A stretch of 64,000 bases of DNA from Eubacterium plexicaudatum ASF492 (GTDB lineage: Bacteria; Bacillota; Clostridia; Lachnospirales; Lachnospiraceae): contig NZ_AQFT02000001.1 in assembly GCF_000364225.2 (NCBI RefSeq), positions 2,418,001-2,482,000 on the forward strand, given 5' to 3'. Shown here piece after piece: positions 46,210 through 56,193 of this stretch. A model generated the notes under the pieces. It did not search any database, was not told the DNA's origin, and saw only the letters and a list, made by a program, of their open reading frames with translations. The position numbers and the translations under genes are program-made. Position 1 is the stretch's first letter, and every line of letters begins with the position of its first letter.

Positions 46210-48597
46210 CTATTCCGTCACACGGAGCTGCTCCACCACACTATCTTTTCTACAATACAGGCCAGCCCATTTTGTAAGTGCTAATTGAAGCATAAAAACC
46301 AATAAAACATATAAGAGAACCGGTACAGCAGGGAAAGTGTAATTTACAAAGCTAAATCCGGGTACGTTCCCCACAGCAGAGCAAATTGCTTTTCCAATTC
46401 CCAGACCGCAGATAAGGGAGGCGGCAAAACTGCCAAGCGTTTGAAATGCATTTTCAAAGCCTATCATATGATACAGCTGTCTGCTGCCTAAACCAACTGC
46501 CCGGAACAATCCCATTTCCTTCCTTCTGGAAATGATATTTGTCATACTGGTATTGACCAGGTTGATGATACTGAACATAACAATAACCGCTAAGAGTGCA
46601 TATGCCGCAATGGAAATTGTGCTGAAAACACTTTTATATTGCATTGTCATATCTTTTAATGTCTTTAGGCGCAAAGTATCGCCTGCCAAAACCATTGAAT
46701 GTAATTCGCTCTCAATTTCAGCATGACTGTCTGTCTTTGTCCGAATCACAAACGCACTGTTTGCATTATAGGGGACCATCCGTTTCATTTCACCCGCCGG
46801 AAGGATAAAGCTGGCAGCGCTGTCTCTGTCAAAAATAACAGCAGATACTGTATAAGCAAGGCTGCTTTGCGGAATATCTCCTGTCTGTGAAAAAGTGACG
46901 GTATCGCCCACATCATAGTTCTTATGCAGATATTCCAATTCCGGGCTTCCCATGTTAATGATAAGGGAGTTTTCCCCTGTATGGTCACAATCCGGCAGCT
47001 CCCCTGCCATTACTCTGTCCTTTAATTCTTTATAATCTTCTCTGTTTATACTCCGGATTGCTGTTTCCATTCCATCTATCCTGACACATATTTCCTGCTG
47101 GCGGATGATTTCATCTACCCCTTCAATCGACAAAATTTGACTTTCCAATTCATCTGTCAGAAGATTGTCTTCCTGCAGCTGCGTAAGGGAAAACGTAGGC
47201 GTGACCAGCGCCCGGTTCAGTTCTACCACATAGCTTTCCTCATAAGGAAAGCTCTGCTTTGCCCTTTGTTCAGGATCAAGGGAAGTCAGCAGGGAAGAAA
47301 TGCCTACAAACAGCATTCCGCTCAAGACCAGTGAAGCAAAGGTCAATATGCTTTTCTTCCTGTTACGGGACAGGTTCATTGCTGCAAGTGAAAACGGTGT
47401 AAGGCGCTTCCCACTCTTCTTCCTCTTTTTTGTTCCACTATAACCGCTATAACGGAATGCTTCCACAGGTGAAACTGACATGGCAATCCTCGCCGGTTTT
47501 AAAATAGACAGCCTTACACAGACAAATACAACGATTCCTGACAAAAACGAAGTTATAATATCAGGAAGCAGCAAAAAAGCGCTCCGGTCTATCAGAAAGG
47601 ACAGCATTCCACCTGCAATACACCCAAATGGAATAAAATGAAGTGCAAGATAATTTCCCTCCCTTGAAATAATCTGTTTGATCTGCTTCTTTGTAGTGCC
47701 AATTGTACGCAGTTGTCCAAAGGAAGTTACATTATTTATCACGGAAATATAAAATATATTGTAGACGACCAGGGAACATACACCAATTAAGACCAGCCCA
47801 ACGAGCAAAACCGTCAGTACCGTCTCTTTTGACATGTTATTACTGTCGATGTACAAATTATTTACCTGAATATTGTCTACAGATATTCCGCAGTCCAGGC
47901 CAATCGTCCGTACCAAGTCTTTCAGTTCCTGATTTGTATATTTGGCAGTATCACGGACAGAAATCATTGCTGCTGCAGACCCGGCAGAAAGAGCAGGGTT
48001 TTCCCGCACAAAATCCTGTGAGACAATCGCGTTATACGCAACCCTGTCCCTGTCATTCTCAGCGGTTGTCTGAATAAAACCTGTAATCCGGAAATCTTTT
48101 GTTTCTAACTGGCGGCTTTCCTGATTACGGTAATGAAGGGATATTGTGTCACCAATCCCCGCTTTCAGGTTCAGGGTTTCTATATATCCCCTTTCCACAA
48201 GCAGTTCATCCGCCGCCTGGGGCATACATCCTTCCACCAGTGTGATGTTGGAGAGCTGCATAGTTGTTTCATCAGAACATACCATACCCATTGTGATGCC
48301 GTTCTTCTGCTCTGTCATACCGACAGACTGGTATATGCCCATATTTTGGATACGGGAATCTTCTTTCAGCAAAGAGATATTCTCCTTTGAAAGGTTCTGG
48401 AAAATCCCCTGATATGCAGTCGATGCCGCATATTCATTTGTAATGTTAAAAGCATAAGAAGAAACAAATGCCATAATGGCCGCAGCCATAAAGATAATGA
48501 TCCCAATCAGACGGTTCCTGAAACGGTTCTGTCCAATACGGGCATTTGATAACCTGCGGGTAACGGCACTGGTGTCATTTTCAAAAGGCCATGTCAT
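46210..48597 (-). CDS. FtsX-type permease, second of three in tandem
   Basis: A 795-residue paralogue, frame intact, starting MTWPFENDTSAVTRRLSNAR. FtsX signatures are SFGQLRTIGTTKKQIKQIIS in the first half and NTSMTNIISRRKEMGLFRAV near the end. The ribosome binding site context GGAGGTGGCAGACC is almost identical to that of the first permease. The outside domains are clearly diverged from the neighbours, suggesting different ligands or a heteromeric complex. Confidence 0.88.
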   Translation of the reverse strand: MTWPFENDTSAVTRRLSNARIGQNRFRNRLIGIIIFMAAAIMAFVSSYAFNITNEYAASTAYQGIFQNLSKENISLLKEDSRIQNMGIYQSVGMTEQKNGITMGMVCSDETTMQLSNITLVEGCMPQAADELLVERGYIETLNLKAGIGDTISLHYRNQESRQLETKDFRITGFIQTTAENDRDRVAYNAIVSQDFVRENPALSAGSAAAMISVRDTAKYTNQELKDLVRTIGLDCGISVDNIQVNNLYIDSNNMSKETVLTVLLVGLVLIGVCSLVVYNIFYISVINNVTSFGQLRTIGTTKKQIKQIISREGNYLALHFIPFGCIAGGMLSFLIDRSAFLLLPDIITSFLSGIVVFVCVRLSILKPARIAMSVSPVEAFRYSGYSGTKKRKKSGKRLTPFSLAAMNLSRNRKKSILTFASLVLSGMLFVGISSLLTSLDPEQRAKQSFPYEESYVVELNRALVTPTFSLTQLQEDNLLTDELESQILSIEGVDEIIRQQEICVRIDGMETAIRSINREDYKELKDRVMAGELPDCDHTGENSLIINMGSPELEYLHKNYDVGDTVTFSQTGDIPQSSLAYTVSAVIFDRDSAASFILPAGEMKRMVPYNANSAFVIRTKTDSHAEIESELHSMVLAGDTLRLKTLKDMTMQYKSVFSTISIAAYALLAVIVMFSIINLVNTSMTNIISRRKEMGLFRAVGLGSRQLYHMIGFENAFQTLGSFAASLICGLGIGKAICSAVGNVPGFSFVNYTFPAVPVLLYVLLVFMLQLALTKWAGLYCRKDSVVEQLRVTE

Positions 48598-48616
48598 GGT
48601 CTGCCACCTCCTTCTA

Positions 48617-51003
48617 TTATCGCAGAGCTTCCATCATGGATGACTTGCTTTGCTGCTTTAAGGCCCCTGTTGTAATCAGCACACTACATAAAATAATAAT
48701 CGCACAGTTCAAGATTGTAATACCAAATGGAAATCGATAATTCAAATAGTTCATCAGGCTGTTCTTCAAAAATGAGCAAAGAACATATCCAATTCCTCCA
48801 CCAATTACCACAGATAATACAAGTCCCATGCCGACTACGATCAATCCCTCTTTATGAACCATCACGGATAATTGTTTTTGGGACATTCCCACGGAACGCA
48901 TGAGAGAAAATTCCCTGCGCCTTACGATAATTCCCGTCAGAGTTGTATTCAACAAATTCATCACGGAAAAACAGCCAATCAAAACAATGGCTATCGCAAG
49001 GGCTAACTGTGTCCCCTGCAGAAAGTTTTCATTCTGGGCAATGGCAGCAGAAAGGGAATCCACACTCAGCCGCGGGTTATCTGATACAATCTGGTCTATT
49101 TCGCTTTCTGCCTGCTGTTCCAAAGAATCCTCTACACGAATCACATACTGATATGTCAGATTGCTGTGTGCGATTTTTTGCATGGAATCAACCGACAATA
49201 ACAGCATATCTATTTTATCGCCATGATTTCCAATTTTACTTTCGTCAAGGACTGCCACAATCTCAAATTCCAGGTTCTCCGTATGCTGCCCATCAAAAAT
49301 CTTCAGCGTTACAGACGAGCCGACTTTTGGATGAATGCCAAAATACTTCTCAAAGTCACCCGGCCTGCCAATCACCATCTGATCCTCAGAAGCCATTTGC
49401 CCATAATCTGATAGGTTTCCATTTAAGAGACAGCTTTGCAGCAAATCCATATCTGCTTTCTCAAATCCTACAATTTCAGCATCTGATTCCAGAGCCTGCT
49501 GATCATAGGAAACTGGGAGATGCTGATCGTTCATGATCTTTTGCACACCTGATAATTGCGAGAGTTCTTTTTCCACTTCCTCCGTAAAAGGGCTTGAACC
49601 CTGCAAAATCTCCAAAGGATTTTCCATCAGCTCCTGATTCGAGATCTTTAAAACGAACTGTCCTCTTGCAAATCCGGATAAAGACATATCTTCTGCATTT
49701 ATAGAAGAAAGGACAGAGGATAAACCTAACAGCAGGACGCCAGTCAGGACAAGGGAGGCGGCTGTCAGTATATTCTTTTTCTTATAACGCAAAACCTGGT
49801 TGACTGCCAAAGACCCCGGCGTTAGCTTGTGCTGCCTATGTTTACCTTTCGGTTGATTATTTTGTTCATAGCGGGAAGCCTCTATAGGTGAAACGGCCGC
49901 GGCTATCTTAGCAGGCTTTTTGATGGACAGGCGCACAGTGGCATAGGTTAGCGCAACAACAACCGGGCATATCCATAGCACATTCCATAACCCAAATCCA
50001 TGTGGAATTAAAAGATAAGCCACTGCAATTCCCGCAATCAGCCCAATAGGAATTGCAGGCAGCATCAGCAAAGTCCCCTCCCTGAGAACAAGCCTTTGAA
50101 TCTGTTTTGCTGTCATACCTATTGTGCGAAGCTGTCCATATTGTTTAATGGAATTGATAATGGAAATATAAAAATGTTGTATATAACCAAAACACCAGCG
50201 ATCACGATAACAACCAGCCCGGCAACAGCCGCCAGAACCATCAATGCCGAAGGCTGGCTAAGGTTCAGATACGCTTCATTATAAGAAGGAGCCGCTTTAC
50301 AGCCTGCATCAGCCGCTATCTGTGATATTAGGTTTTTTACATCCCCAGAGCCCGCATCTAAATTTACACGGAGCATTACTGCCGGTGAAAAGTTATCCCG
50401 TCCATCCATTTCTAAGAAGTATTCTTCAGAAACCATAGCCGCATATAAGGAACGGTCAGTGCCTTTCGCCCCTGTTTTCAGGTATCCTGTTATAAGAAAG
50501 GATTTTTCTTCAACCTTGTTTGGGTCTGGCAGTCGGATGGTATCTCCAATTTTAGCATTTATCTTCTGCCGGATTAAGTATTCCTGTTCAATCAAGATCT
50601 CATTTGCTTTCTCTGGCATTTTCCCCTGGTCAACAGACAGCCCATTTAATGTAAGTGCATCATTGTTGGAATACGAAATATTAAGGCGGTCATTTCCAGA
50701 TTTCACACTGCCAATGGAAACTGTGAATCCGCATAGTTCCACCCGCACATCATCAGACAATTTTTGGTATTGTTCTTTTTCTATGCCGGAAATAAGCGCA
50801 TGATAAGACCCCGTTATGTTATTGCCTCCATTTTGGTTCACTGTAATAATTCCAGAAACCAGGAGCAATACGGACGCCATCAAAAATGTTGCCAATGAAA
50901 TTGCAGTAACCGTAAAATTTTTCTTCAAACGCTCTTTCTTTAATTGAGCAGACGCTAATTTTTTAATGATAGCGCTGGTATCATTCTCAAAAGGCCATGT
51001 CAT
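48617..51003 (-). pseudogene. FtsX-type permease, first of three in tandem, frameshifted
   Basis: Begins MTWPFENDTSAIIKKLASAQ behind GGAGGTGGCAGAC. The frame breaks at 50170-50174 where a T-run (minus strand) lacks one base. Restoring it gives NIFYISIINSIKQYGQLRTIGM and continues to 48617, about 795 residues, matching the length of the two other permeases exactly in layout. Because both paralogues are intact and the lesion is one homopolymer base, a consensus error is a real possibility. Confidence 0.82.
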
Positions 51004-51017
51004 AGTCTGCCACCTCC

Positions 51018-51683
51018 TTACTCCACACTCCTGCCGTCCTCAATCCTTACGATCCGGTCAGCAAGCTGGGCAATCTCGTTGTTGTGGGTAATCATAACAA
51101 TGGTCTGGTTAAACTCCATGCTGGTACGCTTTAAAAGCCCCAGTACATCGGCGCTGGTCCTGGAATCCAAATTTCCGGTGGGCTCATCGGCCAGGATGAT
51201 GGCTGGTTTGGTGATCAGGGCGCGGGCGATGGCGACACGCTGCTGCTGTCCGCCGGAAAGGTTATTCGGCATATTCTGCAGTTTATCTTCCAACGCCAGC
51301 ATCCTCACAATCTCGTCCATGAACTTCTTGTCTGCCACATCTCCGTCCAGCTCCACAGGCAGGACAATGTTCTCATACACATTCAGGATCGGGACAAGGT
51401 TATAGTTCTGGAAGATAAAGCCGATGTTGCGGCGGCGGAAGATGGTCAGCTCCTCGTCATTCTTTTTGGCCAGCTCATCCCCACGGACAATCACATTGCC
51501 GAACGTGGGCGTATCCAGCCCGCCCATCATGTTAAGCAGGGTGGATTTACCGCTGCCGGACGTTCCGACGATTGCCACAAATTCACCCTGTTCTACTGAC
51601 AGGCTGACACCATCCAGGGCACGGGTGATGTTGGGTTCACTGCCATAATACTTTTTCAGGTCGATTGTTTGTAATACATTCAT
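51018..51683 (-). CDS. BceA/MacB-like ABC ATPase of the three-permease system
   Basis: A 221-residue ATPase with Walker [11 protein letters not shown]-loop IGFIFQNYNLVP, signature LSGGQQQR, Walker [15 protein letters not shown] and switch His in VMITHNNE. The start at 51683 follows AAGGAGC. It lies 14 bases before the first permease and is the only ATPase for three permeases. Its promoter region carries regulator boxes at 51729-51795. Confidence 0.9.
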   Translation of the reverse strand: MNVLQTIDLKKYYGSEPNITRALDGVSLSVEQGEFVAIVGTSGSGKSTLLNMMGGLDTPTFGNVIVRGDELAKKNDEELTIFRRRNIGFIFQNYNLVPILNVYENIVLPVELDGDVADKKFMDEIVRMLALEDKLQNMPNNLSGGQQQRVAIARALITKPAIILADEPTGNLDSRTSADVLGLLKRTSMEFNQTIVMITHNNEIAQLADRIVRIEDGRSVE

Positions 51684-51716
51684 AATCAAATGCTCCTTTT
51701 CTTAATTGATAAGGAC

Positions 51717-51795
51717 ATTATAAAATCCAAATGTCACAGAAATGTCCGAAGCGGCATAAAAAATGCGGCTGAAATGTTACAAGACTCGGACATTT
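51717..51795 (-). promoter_or_regulatory. promoter with 11-bp-phased regulator boxes for the three-permease operon
   Basis: On the minus strand a consensus -10 TATAAT occupies 51717-51722. Boxes AAATGTCACAG (51729-51739) and AAATGTCCGAA (51740-51750) repeat with an 11-bp period, the second at the -35 position. AAATGTTAC follows at 51772 and an inverted CTCGGACATTT at 51785-51795. The layout fits an OmpR-type activator, most likely the regulator at 52913. Confidence 0.65.
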
Positions 51796-51884
51796 CAGCC
51801 GAAAACCTGCCACTGGCAGCTTTATCGGCACACTGCTGCGAAAATATTTACGCCAGACAGCTTGGAATGTCCCTCTGCCATGTG

Positions 51885-52916
51885 CTATCTTGTAGGGAGC
51901 ATAATGGAAAATTCCGAACCCTTGCCCGGCTCCGAAACCACTTTGATATAGCCGCCCTGCCGTGTTACGATCTCGCGGGTCAGATACAGGCCAATGCCCA
52001 CGCCCTGCTGCTCGTGTACCTCCTCCTCACGATAGAAGCGCCGGAAAATAGCGGCCTGATTGCTCTCGGAAATACCCTTTCCAGTATCAGACACACTCAG
52101 TTTTACATACATTTCCCATTGTTCTACAAAGACCCGGATAGCGCCTCCAGCCGGAGTATATTTCACCGCATTGTCCAGCAGATTGAACACTGCTTCCGCC
52201 GTCCACTTGCTGTCATGGGAAAGGCACAGATCCTCCGGACAGTCCACCGTTACGGATATATTCTTTTTCTCCGCCGCATATACAATACCGCTTAAGGCCA
52301 TCGCCAGCGTATCGATCAGCGGGGCATCTTTCTTTTCCAGCCGGATCGCCCCGGTTTCCAGCCGGGAGGTTTTCACAAGGGCCTGAAAAAGAAACTCCAG
52401 CTTGTCCGTCTGGTTCCGGATGCCTTTCAGGAACTCCCGCTGTTCTTCTTCTGTAACCGGCTTTGAAAGCAGCGTGTCCGTCACCATTTTCAGATTTGCC
52501 ACCGGTGTTTTTACCTGATGGGAAACGTCCGATACCAGCATCTGCAGCTCCTGCCGTTCCTCATCCACCTTCCGCCGATTTTCCTGCATAATCCCATACA
52601 GCCGCGAAAGACGGTAGCTGATACGGGCAAAGAGTGTTTCACTGTCCACGGCACGCGCAGGCTCTCCGCTTCCGCTTATCATCTGATCCATTGCCTGGCA
52701 CAGCTCCCTGGTAAATATGGAAAGCCGTTTACTGAAAACAACTGTCAGAAGGAACATCCAGGCAAGGCCACAGAGCATCAGTAATATACCGACAATCAGT
52801 ATCCATATCTGTCCTGTTACCACAAAGAAAACCGCACAGATGGCCAGCATGGAAACCGCCATACCGCCGCTAAGCAGCAGGAATATCCTTTTTACAGAGA
52901 TTCGCCCCAGATTCAT
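51885..52916 (-). CDS. sensor histidine kinase of the three-permease system
   Basis: A 343-residue kinase with two closely spaced membrane helices (about residues 11-30 and 36-60), a short loop between them, a HAMP-like linker, H-box DVSHQVKTPVANL, N-box NLLDNAVKYTPAG and G boxes DTGKGI and GVGIGLY. The tiny extracellular part is the BceS-type intramembrane-sensing design. It overlaps the regulator by ATGA with GGGAGG upstream. Confidence 0.88.
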   Translation of the reverse strand: MNLGRISVKRIFLLLSGGMAVSMLAICAVFFVVTGQIWILIVGILLMLCGLAWMFLLTVVFSKRLSIFTRELCQAMDQMISGSGEPARAVDSETLFARISYRLSRLYGIMQENRRKVDEERQELQMLVSDVSHQVKTPVANLKMVTDTLLSKPVTEEEQREFLKGIRNQTDKLEFLFQALVKTSRLETGAIRLEKKDAPLIDTLAMALSGIVYAAEKKNISVTVDCPEDLCLSHDSKWTAEAVFNLLDNAVKYTPAGGAIRVFVEQWEMYVKLSVSDTGKGISESNQAAIFRRFYREEEVHEQQGVGIGLYLTREIVTRQGGYIKVVSEPGKGSEFSIMLPTR

Positions 52917-53602
52917 TTTCTCTCGCCTCCCATCCATTGATACCCAATTCCGTAAATCGTTTTGATATAAGTATCGCCATCAGCCTCAATCTTGCCCCGT
53001 ATGCGGCTGATGGAGGTTGTCAGTGTGTGTTCGTCCACATAGTTTTCATCCACATCCCACAGCCGTTCCAGAAGCCGCTGCCTGGTCAGGATCTGTTTTG
53101 GGTTTTTACAGAACAGGTACAGCATCTTATACTCCATGGGGGAAAGGGTAATGGGATTTCCATTCAGCGCAGCGGACTGCTCCGAAAAGTCCAGAAACAG
53201 CCTGCCGTCATCATAAAAATCCTTTGCCATTCCCCGGTGTTCCAGCATAGCGAACATGACCCGTATTTTCCGCAGCAGCACACCAATGGAAAAGGGCTTG
53301 GTGATATAATCTACCGCCCCGACTTCATACCCCCGGATCTGGTCGCTCTCCTGGTCATTGGCAGTCAGGAAGATCACCAGCGTGTCAGGGTTCTCCGGCT
53401 TTATGAGCCTGCACAGGTCATAGCCGCTGCCGTCCGGCAGGTTGATATCCAAAAGTACCAGGTCATATTCCGTCTGCGTCAATAACTCGGTGGCTGTGAC
53501 TGCATTCAGAGCTGATGCAGTATCATAACCCTCAGAAATCAGGTTGTAGGTCAGCGTTTTATTTAAAAGGTCGTCATCCTCTACCAGTAAAATCTTTTTC
53601 AT
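52913..53602 (-). CDS. OmpR-family response regulator of the three-permease system
   Basis: A 229-residue regulator starting MKKILLVEDDDLL behind AGAGGAG. The receiver Asp lies in LVLLDINLPDGSG, with FLTAND and TKPFS further on. The winged-helix domain includes ITLSPMEYKMLYLF and YGIGYQWMGG. Two AAATGT boxes upstream of it at 53641 suggest autoregulation. It probably activates the ATPase and permeases at 51683 and below. Confidence 0.88.
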   Translation of the reverse strand: MKKILLVEDDDLLNKTLTYNLISEGYDTASALNAVTATELLTQTEYDLVLLDINLPDGSGYDLCRLIKPENPDTLVIFLTANDQESDQIRGYEVGAVDYITKPFSIGVLLRKIRVMFAMLEHRGMAKDFYDDGRLFLDFSEQSAALNGNPITLSPMEYKMLYLFCKNPKQILTRQRLLERLWDVDENYVDEHTLTTSISRIRGKIEADGDTYIKTIYGIGYQWMGGERK

Positions 53603-53640
53603 ATCCACACTCCTCTGCTTTTTTACATAGATAAACATAC

Positions 53641-53662
53641 AAATGTCCGCGAAATGTTACAG
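53641..53662 (-). promoter_or_regulatory. regulator boxes upstream of the response regulator
   Basis: AAATGTCCGCG (53641-53651) and AAATGTTACAG (53652-53662) repeat with an 11-bp period 38 bases before the start codon at 53602. They match the boxes at 51729 and 22327, consistent with self-regulation. Confidence 0.55.
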
Positions 53663-53678
53663 CGGGCAGATTTTTGTT

Positions 53679-53800
53679 CATGATAATAAATCCTCGCAAA
53701 GCATGGGTTCAAATATTCATGACAATAGAATTTTCGCAAAGCGTGGATTCTATCATTACACGACAATAGAATTTTTGCGAAACGTAAATTCTATTGTTTA
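53679..53800. repeat. three tandem REP-like palindromic units
   Basis: Units starting at 53679, 53718 and 53759 share CATGACAATAGAAT-like starts and a CGCAAAGCGT-like centre. Each can form a hairpin; the last has arms ACAATAGAATTT/AAATTCTATTGT. Similar units occur at 40704. They overlap the end of the Xre gene at 53791 and may act as terminators or dispersed repeats. Confidence 0.6.
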
Positions 53801-53994
53801 AAAACAAAAATTTCTTCTATCGGTGCTTCTACAGCCCTGGAAATATCAATTGCCAGCTTTAATGACGGATTATACTGCGCTTTTTCCAGACGCATAATTG
53901 TTTCCCGGCGCACACCTACTTTTTCTGCCAGCTGCTCCTGTGTCAGATCTTTCATTTGCCGGTACTTTTTTAATCTGCATTCAAATTCTGCCAT
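53791..53994 (-). CDS. Xre-family small transcriptional regulator
   Basis: A 67-residue single helix-turn-helix protein. The motif is complete: [20 protein letters not shown], then [20 protein letters not shown]. It belongs to the YozG-like small regulator type. It follows the DUF3796 membrane protein by 3 bases; such pairs are common in Firmicutes and the regulator may control its own operon. Confidence 0.87.
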   Translation of the reverse strand: MAEFECRLKKYRQMKDLTQEQLAEKVGVRRETIMRLEKAQYNPSLKLAIDISRAVEAPIEEIFVFKQ

Positions 53995-53997
53995 ATC

Positions 53998-54501
53998 CTA
54001 TTCCCCGCCTTCCTCTGCCTGGTCGTCATGGTCATACCGGTACAGCAAATATTCAGAGAGGAAAATCCCCAGGCCCAATGCAAGGGAAAGAATAATAATT
54101 GCAGCAATCAGGGTGTACTCAAGGTTTCCAAATAGTTTCCCCTGACAAAGAATGATCAGCGCGGCAAGCATAACCCCGAAAGTAATCCTATACGCTTTCA
54201 GCTTAGCACGGACAATATTCTCACGGAAACGCTCATCCATAAATGTTCCTGACATCTTTCCTTCATAGTAAAAACCAAAAAAGCCGAAGAACAGGAAAAA
54301 CGCAAACGGAAAAACTGTACCATCCACAGGATATGTCCAGAAACCGGCAAACCCCAATACTCCCAAACACCCCAGCTTTGGATTTATTTTACGGGTGACG
54401 CCTGTTTCTACTGCCTGTATCTGCTTTTTTCCTGCATGGATAAAAAGCATGACAAACAGTGCGACAAGATAAGCACAAGTGAGAGAAACCGAAACAATCA
54501 T
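53998..54501 (-). CDS. DUF3796-type membrane protein
   Basis: A 167-residue protein with about five membrane segments and a Gly/Phe-rich central hairpin (KLGCLGVLGFAGFWTYPVDG, then FAFFLFFGFFGFYYEGKMSG) characteristic of DUF3796. Its ATG overlaps the upstream small gene stop (ATGA). It is co-transcribed with the Xre gene. Function unknown. Confidence 0.75.
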   Translation of the reverse strand: MIVSVSLTCAYLVALFVMLFIHAGKKQIQAVETGVTRKINPKLGCLGVLGFAGFWTYPVDGTVFPFAFFLFFGFFGFYYEGKMSGTFMDERFRENIVRAKLKAYRITFGVMLAALIILCQGKLFGNLEYTLIAAIIILSLALGLGIFLSEYLLYRYDHDDQAEEGGE

Positions 54502-54656
54502 CGCAAATCCTTTATATCAAATACATAATCCTTAAAATCCATCGGAACTACCAGACGGGAATTATTGTAAGCTACCGCATACCATGACGAAAGAAGCACG
54601 CTCAACACACACAGTATCCCACAGCCAATCCAAATTTTCTTTTTACTTGTTTTCAT
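54498..54656 (-). CDS. 52-residue membrane-anchored small protein
   Basis: Begins MKTSKKKIWIGCGILCVLSV behind GGAGG. One N-terminal hydrophobic helix is followed by ~28 polar residues (NNSRLVVPMDFKDYVFDIKD) predicted to face outside. It overlaps the DUF3796 gene by ATGA, so the three genes form an operon. No family known. Confidence 0.65.
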   Translation of the reverse strand: MKTSKKKIWIGCGILCVLSVLLSSWYAVAYNNSRLVVPMDFKDYVFDIKDLR

Positions 54657-54791
54657 CTTAATCCTCCTCGTTCATTTTAAGGGCATAAAAAATAGATGAC
54701 TTGGCTTTTAGCATAGATCATCTATCTTAGGCAGTGCTTTTTTGTATCTTAAGTCTGCCTTAATTTCATACCTCTATCAAACTTCATCGTG

Positions 54792-56193
54792 TTATTGATT
54801 TTCCAAAGAAAGAACGATCGTAAAACATGTTCCTTCACCTAACCTGCTCTTGACATTAATATTGCCGCCATGGAGCGTGATAATCTGCTTTCAATCGCAA
54901 GTCCGAGTCCGCTCCCTTCTGGTTTTTCCTTCGTGTTTGTTCCTCTATAATACCGATTGAAAAGCTCCGACTGCTCCTTATCACTCATGCCTGTCCCGTT
55001 ATCAGAAATGCAGATCAGCGCCTTCTTCTCTGAACCAGAATCTATACGTATCGTCACTTCTGTTTCCGGCGGGTTATGTGTCAAAGCATTCATGATAAGG
55101 TTATTCACCGCACGGCGGAACAAGCCGATATCAAGGCTGACCGCACATTCCCGTATATTGTTTTCAAACTCAATCCTACGGTTTGTAAAGGCGGGATCAT
55201 TTACAATATCAATGACCAGCTCTTTTAAGAAACGAACAAGGCGTACCGTCTGCGGATGATATGGAACTGCACCCGAATCCAGCTGATAGGTCAGCTTTAG
55301 GTCATTCATCATTTTCTCTGTGTGATTCGCACTTTTTAAGATAATCCCGCCGTATTCCTGTACAGCTTCCTTATCAGGGGTAGGGTTTCCCATAAGCAGC
55401 TCCGCATAGCCTTTAATCGGTGATAGCGGCGTCTTCAGGTCGTGGGTAATATTTAGTTCCGTATCCTCCTGAACCTTGTCACTCTGGCAGATCTCTGTAT
55501 CCATCTGGTTCAGTGCCCCGTATATTTCGCCAAACATTCCTTTTTCAGTCAGCGGAGCATAGGAACGCAGGAAAATATCCCCGATACCTTTTACAATCCT
55601 GCCAAGATGCCTGGTAAGCCAGAAACCATAACAAACCATGAACAGAAAAACGAAGCACAAGATAAAAGAGATTCCCATGAGGAACAAAAGCGAAAGCCGT
55701 CCGACATGCTCCCCGTTGTAATAAAGCATATGTTTTCCTATGGCATAAGGAAACCCGATCAAATAACTCCATGTTCCTTCATGACTTTCATAACTGCTCA
55801 CAAAAACCGTATATCCCTGCTCATAAGCGCCCTCGGAAAGTGAAATCAATTCAGACGCAGAGTATCTTGCCGGGTAATTCTCAGGCTTATTGTGACAGAA
55901 AACTTCCTGCCCTGTTTCATCAATGACCTGAAGCCACAGCCCATATTCATCCAGCCGCTCAAGTCCTATTTCTTCTATCTTGATCCCGTGATCCCGCCGT
56001 TATCGTTCCCCATCCATATGGAAAAATTATCCGTAAACCGATTCGGCCATGAAGCAAGGCTTAATCCCTCCGGCTCAGTGATTCCGAAAAAATAATAAAA
56101 CATCCCGATCGCGGCAGAGACAGTAACAAAAAGCAATACCGCCACGAAAATGAAGATTCGTAAAAATGGATTTCGTTTCTTTTTAATTCTCAT
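54792..56193 (-). pseudogene. sensor histidine kinase, two frameshifts
   Basis: Corrected for one missing base near 55993 and another near 54891, this is a ~467-residue kinase. It has an N-terminal membrane helix (IFIFVAVLLFVTVSAAIGMF), an outside domain of ~150 residues, a second helix, HAMP, H-box NITHDLKTPLSPI, N-box NLIMNALTHNPPE and G boxes DNGTGM and GSGLGLAI. The second break removes the last ~25 residues. Unlike the Bce-type kinases it has a real extracellular sensor. It overlaps its regulator by 11 bases. Confidence 0.8.
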
